This document shows positions 52,219-60,377 of a DNA stretch of 60,377 nucleotides, piece after piece; the first letter of the stretch is position 1, and each line of letters begins with the position of its first letter. The notes beneath the pieces were generated by a model. That model saw nothing but the letters and a program-made list of their open reading frames with translations. It made no database searches and was not told the origin of the DNA. Both the position numbers and the translations under genes were made by a program. The DNA lies in NCBI RefSeq assembly GCF_014174515.1, contig NZ_JACJUG010000028.1, positions 1 to 60,377 on the forward strand, given 5' to 3'. The stretch comes from Mitsuaria sp. WAJ17. Its GTDB lineage: Bacteria > Pseudomonadota > Gammaproteobacteria > Burkholderiales > Burkholderiaceae_C.

Positions 52219-52861
52219 GCGGGGCCCCGGGCCGGCACAGATCACCGGCCTCATCCTTGCCGGTGGCGAGGGCCGCCGCATGGGTGGGCAGGACAAGGGC
52301 CTGCTCCTGCTGCACGGACGACCGCTGGCAGCCCATGCCCTGGAGCGCCTGGCACCGCAGGTGGGCCAGGTGCTGATGAGTGCCAACCGCCATGCCGGGG
52401 CCTATGCCGCCCTGGGCGTGCCGGTGCTGGAGGACTGCCTGCCCGGTTTCCTGGGCCCGCTGGCGGGCCTGCTGACCGGCCTGCAGGCCTGCGGGACCGA
52501 CTGGCTGCTGAGCGTGCCCTGCGACAGCCCTGCCCTGGTCCCGGACCTGGCGGCACGCCTGGCCACCGCGCTGGGCCAGGCGCCCGAGGCACGGGTCGCC
52601 CTGGTGGAAGGCCCGGACGAGGAGCGCGGCGGCTGGCGCCTGCACCCGGCCCTGGCCCTGATGCACCGGTCCTTGGCGGCACCGCTGGCCCAGGCCCTGG
52701 CCGCCGGCGAACGACGCCTGGGCCAGTGGCTCGGCAGCCAGCCGCACGTCCGCGTTCGCTTCGACCGTGCCGAAGACGCCCTGATGCTGGCCAATGCCAA
52801 CACCCCCGAGGCCCTGGCCGCGCTGGCAGATCGCTGGAACGCGCGTGTGGCGCCGCCTTGA
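52196..52861 (+). CDS. mobA: Molybdenum cofactor guanylyltransferase MobA
   Basis: This 221-residue nucleotidyltransferase has the MobA signature LILAGGEGRRMGGQDKGLL and the metal-site block VPCDSPALVPDLA. It joins GMP to molybdopterin and makes the bis-MGD cofactor that FdsA needs. An ATG at 52157 or a GTG at 52210 are alternative starts; all give the complete domain. It overlaps the small membrane protein gene. It is the last gene of the short moaA-to-mobA stretch. Confidence 0.92.
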   Translation: MTGCAVAERGPGPAQITGLILAGGEGRRMGGQDKGLLLLHGRPLAAHALERLAPQVGQVLMSANRHAGAYAALGVPVLEDCLPGFLGPLAGLLTGLQACGTDWLLSVPCDSPALVPDLAARLATALGQAPEARVALVEGPDEERGGWRLHPALALMHRSLAAPLAQALAAGERRLGQWLGSQPHVRVRFDRAEDALMLANANTPEALAALADRWNARVAPP

Positions 52862-53071
52862 TGGCACTCGCAGGCTCACCGCGCCCGCGCGTTGCCCTCC
52901 TGACCTCCTGCCCTTCACTCAGGCCATCGACCAGGACGGCCACGGGGTCAGGTCTTGCCTCCAGCCGCCCTCCCTGCGGACCCGCGCCCCGACGAGGGTC
53001 CACGCAGAAGCCGGAACAGGCCCCGCAGGGCCTGCCCATGGCCGGGCGAGCCGGCCGGCTTCAGCGCGAAC

Positions 53072-54829
53072 TCACTTGAGGCTCAGCGTCACGCCCGAGA
53101 ACGTGGCATAGGCATAGAGCCCAACGTACACCACATCGCCCGCCGCCACGGCCAGGGTGCAGCTTTCGGTGTTGCTGCTGCTCCAGGAGCGGCAGCCGTA
53201 GCTGCTGGTCGTGGGCGCCGCGCCCTTGCGCAGGTAGAGGTCGGCATCGCCGCTGCCGCCGCTGCTGGCGAAGGTGACGCTGCTGACGCCGGAGGGCACG
53301 GTATAGGTGTAGCTCAACCAGCTGCCCTTGCTGGCGGACAGATTGGTCTTGGGGAAACCGCTGCCGCCGCCGGTCACGCTCACGGTGGCGGACTTGCTGT
53401 TGCTGGCCCCCTTGTCGTCGGTGACGGTCAGGCTGACCGTGTAGCTGCCCGCGCCGGCATAGGTGTGAGCGGGCTGCAGGCCGCTGCCGGTCGTGCTGTC
53501 ACCGAAGGTCCAGGCGTAGCTGACGATGCTGCCGTCGGCATCGCTGGAGCCCGCGCCCGAGAAGGTGCAGGCCAGGCCCGTGCAGCTGCTGGTGAAGCTG
53601 GCCACGGGCGGCGTGTTGTTGCCGCCGGTGCCGCCGTCGCCATCGGGCACTTGGTTGTTGAAGTGGGTGGCGACCTGGGGCCAGATCTTGCTGATCTTCA
53701 CGCCCTGGTTGGTGCAGCCGCCGAAATGGTGCAGGGCCAGGGCCTTGTTGCTGGAGCCAGCGATCACGGGCGAACCGGACGAGCCGCCTTCGGTGTCACA
53801 GTAGTAGGCGACGTCCGTGCCCGTGCCGTTGCCATTGGCGTTTGCATTGTTGATCTTGCAGTTGCCGCCGCCGTCCTGGTCGCTGGTGAGGGCCAGCTGC
53901 TTGGGCTTGCCGCCGCCGTGCTGGGCGATGTAGATGGTCTCGTTGAGGATGGGGTCGTGCACGTCCAGCCCCAGGTAGCCGAAGCTGGCCACATTGGCGA
54001 AGTTGTTGATGGTGAACAGGGTGTAGTCCAGGGTGGCGTCGGTCTTGAGCAGGGTGCCGCCGGTCACCTTGGTCACAGCGGCCAGGGTGCTGCCGCCGCA
54101 GCTCGTCTTCTGGTAGTTGAACCAGACCTCGGTATTGGTCAGCGTGGACTGATCGGCGAAGCAGTGGTTGTTGGTGAACATGCGATTGTCCGGGCCCACG
54201 CGCCAGCCCGTGCACAGGCTGCTGCCTGCCATCAGCAGGCGCGCCACCGGGCGGGTGCGGTCCACCTGGGTGGGATTGCTGCTGGCGAAGCAGACCGGGT
54301 CGCGGCGCTCGTCCGTGCCGCAGACGGACAGCGTGGTGCGCTCCGCTGCCGAGATCTGGCCGGCATGGAACTGGTCGATGCGCAGGGCGTGCGAGGCGCC
54401 CCAGGCCACGCCGGGCGGCAGCACCAGGGTCACGGTGGCGCTGTCGCCGAAGACCGAGAGCGCGGCAAAGCGCGTCACCCCGTCCTCACCCTGGTTGCGG
54501 TCGAAGGTGCGGTTGGCCTGGGGCTCGGCCTCGTAGCGATGCGCCTCGCGGCCATCCGCCGAGGCGACCAGCACATAGGCGCCGGCCGGCAGGCGGAACT
54601 CGGCGAAGTGCACCTTCACGAAGTCCGCGCCCTGCGAGCGCAGCTGCTGGCTCAGGCGGCGTTCGGTGCTGCCCAGGGCCTGGCGCGGATCGACAGCAAA
54701 GCGCAGATCGGCGGCCACCGGACGCGCGACGGTGATCGGCCGGGGATGGGTATCGGTGGACTGTGCCAGGCTCGCGAGCGGCAGGACGGCGCCCAGCAGA
54801 CAGGCGGCAAGGGGACGGATCAGGGTCAT
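53072..54829 (-). CDS. Secreted trypsin-like serine protease with PKD and PPC domains
   Basis: This 585-residue protein has a signal peptide (MTLIRPLAACLLGAVLPLAS, then LAQ). An unassigned propeptide-like part comes first (about 25-170). The protease domain has His222 in TNNHC, Asp268 in LDYTLF and Ser351 in EGGSSGSP, resembling lysyl endopeptidase. A PKD domain (about 408-495, PPVASFTSS ... AHTYAGAGSYTVSLTVTDD) and a C-terminal pre-peptidase PPC domain (about 505-585, DADLYLRKG) follow. It is probably exported and self-processed. GAGGA precedes the ATG. It stands alone; mobA converges on it. Confidence 0.92.
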   Translation of the reverse strand: MTLIRPLAACLLGAVLPLASLAQSTDTHPRPITVARPVAADLRFAVDPRQALGSTERRLSQQLRSQGADFVKVHFAEFRLPAGAYVLVASADGREAHRYEAEPQANRTFDRNQGEDGVTRFAALSVFGDSATVTLVLPPGVAWGASHALRIDQFHAGQISAAERTTLSVCGTDERRDPVCFASSNPTQVDRTRPVARLLMAGSSLCTGWRVGPDNRMFTNNHCFADQSTLTNTEVWFNYQKTSCGGSTLAAVTKVTGGTLLKTDATLDYTLFTINNFANVASFGYLGLDVHDPILNETIYIAQHGGGKPKQLALTSDQDGGGNCKINNANANGNGTGTDVAYYCDTEGGSSGSPVIAGSSNKALALHHFGGCTNQGVKISKIWPQVATHFNNQVPDGDGGTGGNNTPPVASFTSSCTGLACTFSGAGSSDADGSIVSYAWTFGDSTTGSGLQPAHTYAGAGSYTVSLTVTDDKGASNSKSATVSVTGGGSGFPKTNLSASKGSWLSYTYTVPSGVSSVTFASSGGSGDADLYLRKGAAPTTSSYGCRSWSSSNTESCTLAVAAGDVVYVGLYAYATFSGVTLSLK

Positions 54830-55033
54830 GGCTTCCTCGTTGCATGAACTGTGAGGGAAGCGGCCCACGGCTGTCGGCAGGCCGCCACGGTGCTCCCGGC
54901 ACTGCAGAGCCTGCGGTGCCACGGGGCAGCTGATGGCCCCCCGTGACACCGCCGGGCCATGATGGCAAAGGGCGCCCCGCTGCCAAGCTGCAAGGCCTGA
55001 CAGGCCCGGCCGTGTTTCCCCTATGCTTGGCGC

Positions 55034-55618
55034 ATGTTCCCAGCCCTAGCCACCCACTCCACCGTCTTCGCCCGGACCCTGCCGCCGGGACTTGAGATTC
55101 GCCTCATGCGCGAATCCGACCTCAAGGCCTACAAAGCCCTGCGCGACGCCATGCTGGCCCGCCACGAGGAGGCCTTCACCTCCGACGCCGCCGCCGAGCG
55201 AGGCCGCGAGGCTGCGAGCTACCGCAGCCGCCTCAGCGGCGCCGGGCACTGCCTCTTCACCCTGCTGGCCTGGGACGGCCGGCAGCTGCTGGGCGCCCTT
55301 TCCGCGGAGTGCGACGGCCGCGCCAAGATCCGCCACATCGCCCACATCGTGGGCATGATGGTGGACGAGGCCGCCCAGGGCCGCGGCCTGGGACACGCCC
55401 TGATGCAGGCTGCCCTGGCCCTGCTGGCCCAGGACGAGGCCCTGCAGCTGGTGACCCTCAGCGTGACCCGCAGCAACACCCCCGCGCGCCGCCTCTACGA
55501 ACGCTGCGGCTTTGTCCGCTATGGCCGCCTGGAGGGCGCCATCGTCCTGCCCGACGGCCGCCAGCTGGACAAGGACCTCATGGTGCTGCGCCTGCGCGCG
55601 CCGACGCCGGCCGCCTGA
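55034..55618 (+). CDS. GNAT family N-acetyltransferase
   Basis: This 194-residue protein starts its domain near LEIRLMRESDLKAYKALRDA and has the GNAT loop VDEAAQGRGLGHALMQAAL (about 112-130), then SVTRSNTPARRLYERCGFVR. It resembles RimJ/RimI-like acetyltransferases, but the substrate is unknown. The ATG at 55034 follows a TATGCT element but no strong ribosome site. Just after its stop lies a near copy of the GGGGTCAGGTCTTGC word (55619-55633, reversed, one mismatch). Confidence 0.88.
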   Translation: MFPALATHSTVFARTLPPGLEIRLMRESDLKAYKALRDAMLARHEEAFTSDAAAERGREAASYRSRLSGAGHCLFTLLAWDGRQLLGALSAECDGRAKIRHIAHIVGMMVDEAAQGRGLGHALMQAALALLAQDEALQLVTLSVTRSNTPARRLYERCGFVRYGRLEGAIVLPDGRQLDKDLMVLRLRAPTPAA

Positions 55619-55772
55619 GCAAGACCTGGCCCCAGGCAGACCCCGCGAGCCGGGGCGCCAGTCGCCCACCCCGTAATCGACCCGATCCCGGCTGCGGCTA
55701 CACGCGCGATGATGCCGGCTTCCAGGGCCTGCCCTCCGGCCGGGCCCGCCACGCCAATAAGGAAGCCGTGCC

Positions 55773-57776
55773 ATGAGCTCGTCTCAGACACCCTCGACCC
55801 ACCCCCACCCCCCCCTGGGGAGTGAGCTGACCCTGCGCGGCATCGTGCTGGGCATCCTCATCACCCTGGTCTTCACCGCGGCCAACGTCTACTTCGGCCT
55901 CAAGGCCGGCCTGACCTTCGCGACCTCCATCCCGGCCGCCGTGATCTCCATGGCCCTGCTGCGGCGCTTCGCGGGGAACTCCATCGGCGAGACCAATATC
56001 GTGCAGACCATCGCCTCCTCGGCAGGCACGTTGTCCTCCATCATCTTCGTGCTGCCCGGCCTGGTGATGATCGGCTGGTGGACAGGCTTCCCGTACTGGG
56101 TCTCAGTCACCATCTGCGCCCTGGGCGGCGTGCTGGGCGTGATGTATTCCATTCCCCTGCGCCGCGCCCTGGTCACCAACTCGCCCCTGCCCTACCCCGA
56201 AGGCGTCGCCTGCGCCGAGGTGCTCAAGGTGGGCCATGCCGACGGCGAGGCCGCCGGCGAGAGCAGCCGCCAGGGCCTGCGCGCCATCGTGATGGGCTCG
56301 CTGGTGTCAGCCGGCTTCGCGGTGGTGATCGCCACCAAGGTTTTCGCCGACAAGATCGCCGACTACTTCCGCGTCTCCGGCAGCTCCAACAGCGCCAGCG
56401 GCTATGACTTCAACCTCAGCTTCGCCCTGCTGGCCGTGGGCCACCTGGTGGGCCTGTGGGTGGGCCTGGCCATCCTGGTCGGCGCGCTGATCGGCTGGGG
56501 CGCCGCCGTGCCCTACCTCAGCGGCCTGGTGGAGGGCTCGGGCCCGATCCAGGACATCGCCCGGACCGTCTGGAGCAAGCAGGTGCGCTTCCTCGGCGCC
56601 GGTGCCATCGGCGTGGCCGCCCTGTGGACTTTGGTCAAGCTGGCGCGCCCGGTCTTCGACGGCCTGCATGGCGCGCTAATGGCCAACAAGGTGCGCAAGG
56701 CCGGCCAGGGCGCCAGCCTGCCGCGCACCGAGCGCGACATCCCCATCGGCACCGTGGGCCTGATCACCGCGGCCTGCCTGCTGCCCATCGGCTTCATGCT
56801 GTCGCACTTCATCGGCGGCGCCGGCCTGGGTGAGCATATGGCCCTGCTGGTTGTGGGCGGCCTGGTGTACATCGTGCTGATGAGCTTCTTCGTGGCCGCC
56901 GTGTGCGGCTACATGGCAGGCCTGATCGGCTCCTCCAACAGCCCGCTGTCCGGCGTGGGCATCCTGGTGGTGCTGGGCATCGCGCTGCTGCTGGCCTTTG
57001 CCGTCAAGCCCCTGCTGCCGGCCACGGCCGGGCAGGCCCTGGTGGCCTTCGCCCTGTTCGTGACGGCCGTCGTCTTTGCTGTGGCCACCATCTCCAATGA
57101 CAACCTGCAGGACCTGAAGACCGGCCAGTTGGTGGACGCCACGCCCTGGCGCCAGCAGGTGGCCCTGATCATCGGCGTGCTGGCCGGCGCGGTGGTGATT
57201 CCGCCCGTGCTGGACCTGCTGAACAAGGCCTACGGCTTTGCCGGTGCGCCCGGCGCCAACCCGGCCACGGCGCTGGCCGCACCGCAGGCCGCACTGATCT
57301 CGGCCCTGGCCAAGGGCGTGATCCAGGGGGACCTGAACTGGAACCTGATCGCCATCGGCGCCCTCATCGGCGTCACCGCCATCGTGGTGGACGAGTTCCT
57401 GAAGCGCGCCAGCAGCGGCAAGGTCTATCTCCCGCCCCTGGCCATCGGCCTGGGCATCTACCTGCCGCTCAACAGCACGCTGATGATCGTGGTGGGCGCC
57501 ATCGCCGGCTGGTACTTTGACCGCCGCGCCGAACGCAGCGCCCAGCCCGAAGCCACCAAGCAGCTGGGCGTGCTGCTGGCCTCCGGCATGATCGTGGGCG
57601 AGAGCCTGATCGGCGTGATCCTGGCCGCCATCGTCGTGTTCTCCGGCCAGGGCGAGCCCCTGGCCCTGGTGGGCGACAGCTTCCACACCGCCAGCAAGTG
57701 GCTGGGCGGCCTGGCCTTCGCGGGCCTGGGCATCCTGCTGTACCGCCGCCTGCTGGGCGTGAACGCCAAGGCCTGA
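55773..57776 (+). CDS. OPT family oligopeptide transporter
   Basis: This 667-residue membrane protein has 14 to 16 hydrophobic helices and the OPT pattern: ELTLRGIVLGILITLVFTAA near the start, NVYFGLKAGLTFATSIPAA, and paired Gly-rich segments such as GSSNSPLSGVGILV in the middle. It imports peptides or metal chelates using the proton gradient. The start is ATG 55773, at the end of a GC-rich gap. The intrinsic terminator at 57797 follows. Confidence 0.92.
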   Translation: MSSSQTPSTHPHPPLGSELTLRGIVLGILITLVFTAANVYFGLKAGLTFATSIPAAVISMALLRRFAGNSIGETNIVQTIASSAGTLSSIIFVLPGLVMIGWWTGFPYWVSVTICALGGVLGVMYSIPLRRALVTNSPLPYPEGVACAEVLKVGHADGEAAGESSRQGLRAIVMGSLVSAGFAVVIATKVFADKIADYFRVSGSSNSASGYDFNLSFALLAVGHLVGLWVGLAILVGALIGWGAAVPYLSGLVEGSGPIQDIARTVWSKQVRFLGAGAIGVAALWTLVKLARPVFDGLHGALMANKVRKAGQGASLPRTERDIPIGTVGLITAACLLPIGFMLSHFIGGAGLGEHMALLVVGGLVYIVLMSFFVAAVCGYMAGLIGSSNSPLSGVGILVVLGIALLLAFAVKPLLPATAGQALVAFALFVTAVVFAVATISNDNLQDLKTGQLVDATPWRQQVALIIGVLAGAVVIPPVLDLLNKAYGFAGAPGANPATALAAPQAALISALAKGVIQGDLNWNLIAIGALIGVTAIVVDEFLKRASSGKVYLPPLAIGLGIYLPLNSTLMIVVGAIAGWYFDRRAERSAQPEATKQLGVLLASGMIVGESLIGVILAAIVVFSGQGEPLALVGDSFHTASKWLGGLAFAGLGILLYRRLLGVNAKA

Positions 57777-57784
57777 GACCCGCC

Positions 57785-58273
57785 TCATGCATGACGAGGG
57801 CGCCCCGCGGGGCGCCCTTTCTCATGGGCAGGCTCAGGCCTTGAGCCTGTGCCGCCGGTTCCCTGGCCGGCGCCGGCCATGGCCGCCGGGTCCATCCACA
57901 GCGCGGCCCACATATGGCCGTCCGGGTCGGCCAGGTCGCGGGTGAGCATGAAGCCGTGGTCCTCCATCGGGTTCACGTCAGCCGTTCCGCCATGGGCAGC
58001 CGCGGCTTCGTTCATGGCGTCCACGGCCGCGCGGCTTTCCAGCACCAGGGAATGCATGTGGTCGCAGCTGCCGGCCGGCGGAAAGGGCCGCTGCGTGAAG
58101 GAGCGCCACTTGGCATGCGAGACCAGCATCACGCTGATGGCTTCGCTCCAGACCATGCAGGCCCCGCTGTCGTCGCTCATCCGCGGGTTGCGGGTGAAGC
58201 CCAGGGCTTCGTAGAAGGTGATGGACCGCGGGACGTCGGCCACGGGCAGGCTGATGAAGAGGGATCTGGACAT
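57785..58273 (-). CDS. VOC (glyoxalase/bleomycin-resistance-like) family protein
   Basis: This 162-residue protein begins SLFISLPVADVPRSITFYEA, the usual VOC start, and has CDHMHSLVLES and LADPDGHMWAALWMDP in the second half, matching small glyoxalase-like proteins of unknown substrate. The last about 20 residues (PEPAHEKGRPAGRP) are a low-complexity tail coded by the OPT gene terminator; the natural end may once have been nearer the WMDPAAM block. The ATG at 58273 was chosen on domain start. Confidence 0.85.
   Translation of the reverse strand: MSRSLFISLPVADVPRSITFYEALGFTRNPRMSDDSGACMVWSEAISVMLVSHAKWRSFTQRPFPPAGSCDHMHSLVLESRAAVDAMNEAAAAHGGTADVNPMEDHGFMLTRDLADPDGHMWAALWMDPAAMAGAGQGTGGTGSRPEPAHEKGRPAGRPRHA
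57797..57822 (+). terminator. Intrinsic terminator after the OPT gene
   Basis: AGGGCGCCCC and GGGGCGCCCT form a strong stem around CG, followed by TTTCT on the plus side. It ends the OPT transcript (stop at 57776). It also lies inside the last codons of the VOC gene on the opposite strand. Confidence 0.9.
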
Positions 58274-58433
58274 GAGGGGCTCCTGGGGTGGGTGAGGCCC
58301 GCAAGCGGGGCTTCCCTGGTACGACGAACGGGGCGGTGCGGATTCGACAGACGGTGCCGGCCCCATCCGCCCGACCCGATCGTGCGACAGGCGGCGCTCG
58401 AACAGCAAGCCGCGGCGGCCCCGGCCCGAGTCG

Positions 58434-58838
58434 ATGCTAGATTCAGCTGCGCCGGCCTCCTCGGTCATGATCCTGAACGGTACCGAGGACCCGCTGGTGC
58501 CCTACGGCGACGGTGAGATCAACCTGCTGGGGCTGTTCTACAAGGGCGGGCAGGTCCTCTCGTCCACCGCCTCGGCCCAGTACTTCGCTGACCGCACCGC
58601 CATCGCCGGCACGCCCCGGCTCACCGGGACGCCCACGGCGCAGGGCAGCCGTATTGAGCACGCGCGCTGGCAAGCGGCCGACGGCCACACCGAGGCCGAA
58701 CTGGTCACCCTGCATGGCGCCGGCCACGGGCTGCCCAAGCCCTGGGCGCGCCACCCCCGCCTCTTGGGGCCCTCGCCGACAGAGCCCAACGGGCCTGCCT
58801 TGGTCTGGGACTTCTTCGAGCGGCAGGCCAGGCACTGA
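58434..58838 (+). pseudogene. C-terminal remnant of a polyhydroxybutyrate-depolymerase-like (LpqC) esterase
   Basis: An open frame of 134 residues holds SVMILNGTEDPLVPYGDGE and LVTLHGAGHGLP. These are the Asp- and His-bearing end blocks of the LpqC / PHB depolymerase alpha/beta hydrolase family. The first about 180 residues, with the G-x-S-x-G nucleophile, are absent; the frame closes upstream and the DNA on that side belongs to the VOC gene promoter. It is therefore an N-terminally truncated copy with no catalytic Ser and is read as a pseudogene. Confidence 0.75.
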
Positions 58839-58878
58839 GGGCCGGGCGGAGTCACGGCGGCACAGCGCCGCCAACCCC

Positions 58879-59559
58879 TCACCTCAACACCATCCCGAAG
58901 CGATCAAAGCGCGGCGTCCAGAAGCCATCGATGTCCGCCGAGGCGAGGATGTGATGCGCACGCCCGATCACGGCCTCGCGGGGCACGAGGCCGATATAGC
59001 GGGAGTCGGTGCTGTTGTCGCGGTTGTCGCCCAGCACCAGCAGCTGGCCGGGCGGCACGGTGAGGGGCTCGAAGCTGGAGCGTGCGTGCACGCCGTCCAG
59101 CCACTGCACCAGCCGGGTCTGGCCGCCCACGCGCTCCTGCACGCGGCGGGCCGGCCAGTCGCCGATGCCTGCAATGGGCTCGCGCACCGGGGTCTCGTTC
59201 TCGTAGGCGGCCGCTTCGCCGTTGATGTAGAGGCGCTCGTCGCGCATCTCGACCTGGTCACCACCCACGGCCACCACGCGCTTGATCAGGCGGGTGCCGT
59301 CCTTGGGGGAGCTGAAGGTGATGATGTCCCCGCGCTGCGGGTCCCCCAGGCGGGCGAGCACGATCTGGCTCAGCGGCAGCTTGAAGTCGTAGGCCACGCG
59401 GTTGACCAGCACCACGTCGCCCTCCAGCAGATTGGGGCGCATGGAGCCGGTGGGAATCGGATTCCAGTCCGCGATCGCCGTGCGGAAGAAACCGAAGCAC
59501 AGCAGGAAGATCAGGAAGCCGCGGTTCTCGCGCAGCCATTGCATCACGGGTTTTTTCAT
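58879..59559 (-). CDS. lepB: Signal peptidase I (LepB)
   Basis: This 226-residue protein has one N-terminal membrane helix (about 14-30), the nucleophile Ser39 in PTGSMRPNL, the general-base Lys93 in RLIKRVVA, and GDNRDNSTDSR near the C-terminus. It cleaves signal peptides of exported proteins in the inner membrane. It is shorter than E. coli LepB, which has two helices. AGGAGAG precedes the ATG at 59559. The usual neighbours lepA and rnc are not here, so this may be a second copy outside the main lep locus. Confidence 0.92.
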   Translation of the reverse strand: MKKPVMQWLRENRGFLIFLLCFGFFRTAIADWNPIPTGSMRPNLLEGDVVLVNRVAYDFKLPLSQIVLARLGDPQRGDIITFSSPKDGTRLIKRVVAVGGDQVEMRDERLYINGEAAAYENETPVREPIAGIGDWPARRVQERVGGQTRLVQWLDGVHARSSFEPLTVPPGQLLVLGDNRDNSTDSRYIGLVPREAVIGRAHHILASADIDGFWTPRFDRFGMVLR

Positions 59560-59674
59560 GGGCCTCTCTCCTGGTGTCCAGGCCGAAGCATGGCGGGGTG
59601 GACTTAGCAAGGTCTTAAGCGGCCGAAGGCGGGCGATGAGCGCCTGTCGGGCCCCCGGCCTTGCTGCCATGCGG

Positions 59675-60377
59675 TCAACGCGGACGCAGCGCCAGATCCA
59701 GGGTCACCCCGATGTCGTCCTGCACAGCCAGCATTCCGCCCAGCAGGCTCAGGGGCTGAATGCCGAAGTCAGTGAGGCGCAGGGCCAGCTGACCTTGCAC
59801 GCGCAAGACCTGACCCTCCGTTGAGGGCGCCATTGCCAGCGCCAGCGGCAGTCGCCAGCGCCGCTGCTGGCCATGCCAGTCGATCTCGACCTCCGCCAGC
59901 ACCTGCGCGCCCTCGCCGCGCAGCATCACCGACTGCACGCGCAGCCAGGGGTGGCGGGCGGCATCGAGCATGGCCGGGCCCAGCAGGTTGGCGCGGGTCC
60001 CGGCGATGGCTTGGGCATCCGGCCGGGACGCGAAAGCGGGCCCGAGCTGCGCGCGCCGTGCGGGCTCGTCCAGCGCCACGTCCTCCAGGCGCAGGGCCAG
60101 CGCGAAGCGGGTGCGGGCGAGCTGGGCGGGGCTGAGCCGGGTCGGGTCCTGGGCATCGGCCGGCAGCTGCAGCCAGCCCTGCAGCCGGGGCGCCGTGACG
60201 ACGTGGTTGTGCCCGAGGCCGGCCAGCGCCCCTTGCCGGAAGGCCAGCACCTGCAGCAGCGAGGCCGCGGGGTCGATGCGCCACAGCAGGCCTTCGGCCG
60301 GCTCCGGCTGGGGGGCGTCCGAGGGCTCGACGGCAGGCGCCGCCTCGGCCTCAGCCGCAGCGTCGCGCGAGCCCACA
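59675..60377 (-). CDS. YceI-like family protein (5' end beyond window)
   Basis: The frame is open to the window edge, leaving at least 233 residues. It has the YceI-like pattern: LWRIDPAASLLQVLAFRQGA near the start, LGHNHVVTAPRLQGWLQL, and LRLTDFGIQPLSLLGG near the end. The family forms a lipocalin-like barrel that binds amphipathic molecules and is usually periplasmic. A GTG at 60376 could serve as start but would leave no signal peptide, so the true start probably lies outside. The 115 bases between it and lepB hold nothing recognisable. Confidence 0.82.
   Translation of the reverse strand, partial: VGSRDAAAEAEAAPAVEPSDAPQPEPAEGLLWRIDPAASLLQVLAFRQGALAGLGHNHVVTAPRLQGWLQLPADAQDPTRLSPAQLARTRFALALRLEDVALDEPARRAQLGPAFASRPDAQAIAGTRANLLGPAMLDAARHPWLRVQSVMLRGEGAQVLAEVEIDWHGQQRRWRLPLALAMAPSTEGQVLRVQGQLALRLTDFGIQPLSLLGGMLAVQDDIGVTLDLALRPR

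Noticed and set aside
52955..54847. Long plus-strand open frame opposite the secreted protease
   Set aside because: The other strand carries a complete protease with triad, PKD and PPC domains; the plus frame is an Ala/Gly/His-rich shadow.
58879..59559. Conserved lepA-lepB-rnc locus
   Set aside because: Only lepB is present; its neighbours are an esterase remnant and a YceI-like gene.

Overview
The window is very GC-rich, densely coded DNA from a heterotrophic betaproteobacterium. A Burkholderiales genome close to the Comamonadaceae / Rubrivivax-Roseateles-Ideonella group is the best guess. The reasons are the paa gene order with a TetR regulator, an NAD-dependent Fds-type formate dehydrogenase beside an oxalate:formate-type antiporter, many lone solute-binding proteins, and a GC-rich intergenic repeat of the kind common in that group. 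This is inferred from gene content; no rRNA, tRNA or CRISPR array was seen.

Layout. 1-1530 (minus): a cut-off GNAT acetyltransferase and a TPR protein. 1667-13098: a nearly complete aerobic phenylacetate (phenylacetyl-CoA) pathway, paaY divergent from paaG-I-K-A-B-C-D-E-paaR-binding protein-paaZ. A perfect 14-bp palindrome lies on the predicted start site of the paaG promoter. Copies of one hairpin repeat follow paaA and paaE, and a double hairpin terminator lies just before paaZ. paaF, paaH and paaJ are not here. 13119-24167: mostly envelope and secreted proteins: a glutaminyl cyclase-like protein, a large VIT / degenerate vWA / TPR / DUF2135 protein with a structured leader, DUF1161, a lone binding protein, an S46 dipeptidyl-peptidase, a protein with a Ser/Gly/Cys tail, a MATE exporter and a lipoprotein. 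24306-29141: two dipeptide-type ABC permeases, their binding protein and an amidase, without ATPase genes; then a sugar kinase on the other strand.

30167-40913: two tandem paralogous binding proteins joined to a LysR gene, then an OFA-family antiporter and fdsG-B-A, fdhD (fdsC) and fdsD, coding for the molybdenum, NAD-linked formate dehydrogenase. 40935-49454: unknown secreted and anchored proteins, DUF2059, a PEP-mutase-like enzyme, GNAT, DUF1579, a DUF2892 membrane protein overlapping an ECF sigma factor, and a divergent SDR/LysR pair. 49467-52861: another lone binding protein, moaA with an FNR-like box, a repeat cluster, a small membrane protein and mobA. 53072-60377: a secreted trypsin-like protease with PKD and PPC domains, GNAT, an OPT transporter, a VOC protein, an esterase remnant, signal peptidase I and a partial YceI-like protein.

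How the parts connect. PaaK activates phenylacetate, PaaABCE epoxidises it, PaaG isomerises the epoxide, PaaZ opens and oxidises the ring, and PaaI and PaaY probably rescue CoA from dead-end products. PaaR probably controls the operon through the palindrome. The formate dehydrogenase needs bis-MGD cofactor; moaA and mobA, about 10 kb away, supply early and late steps, and FdhD delivers sulfur. Most single-gene calls rest on recognisable family motifs. Regulatory sites come from pattern reading only.
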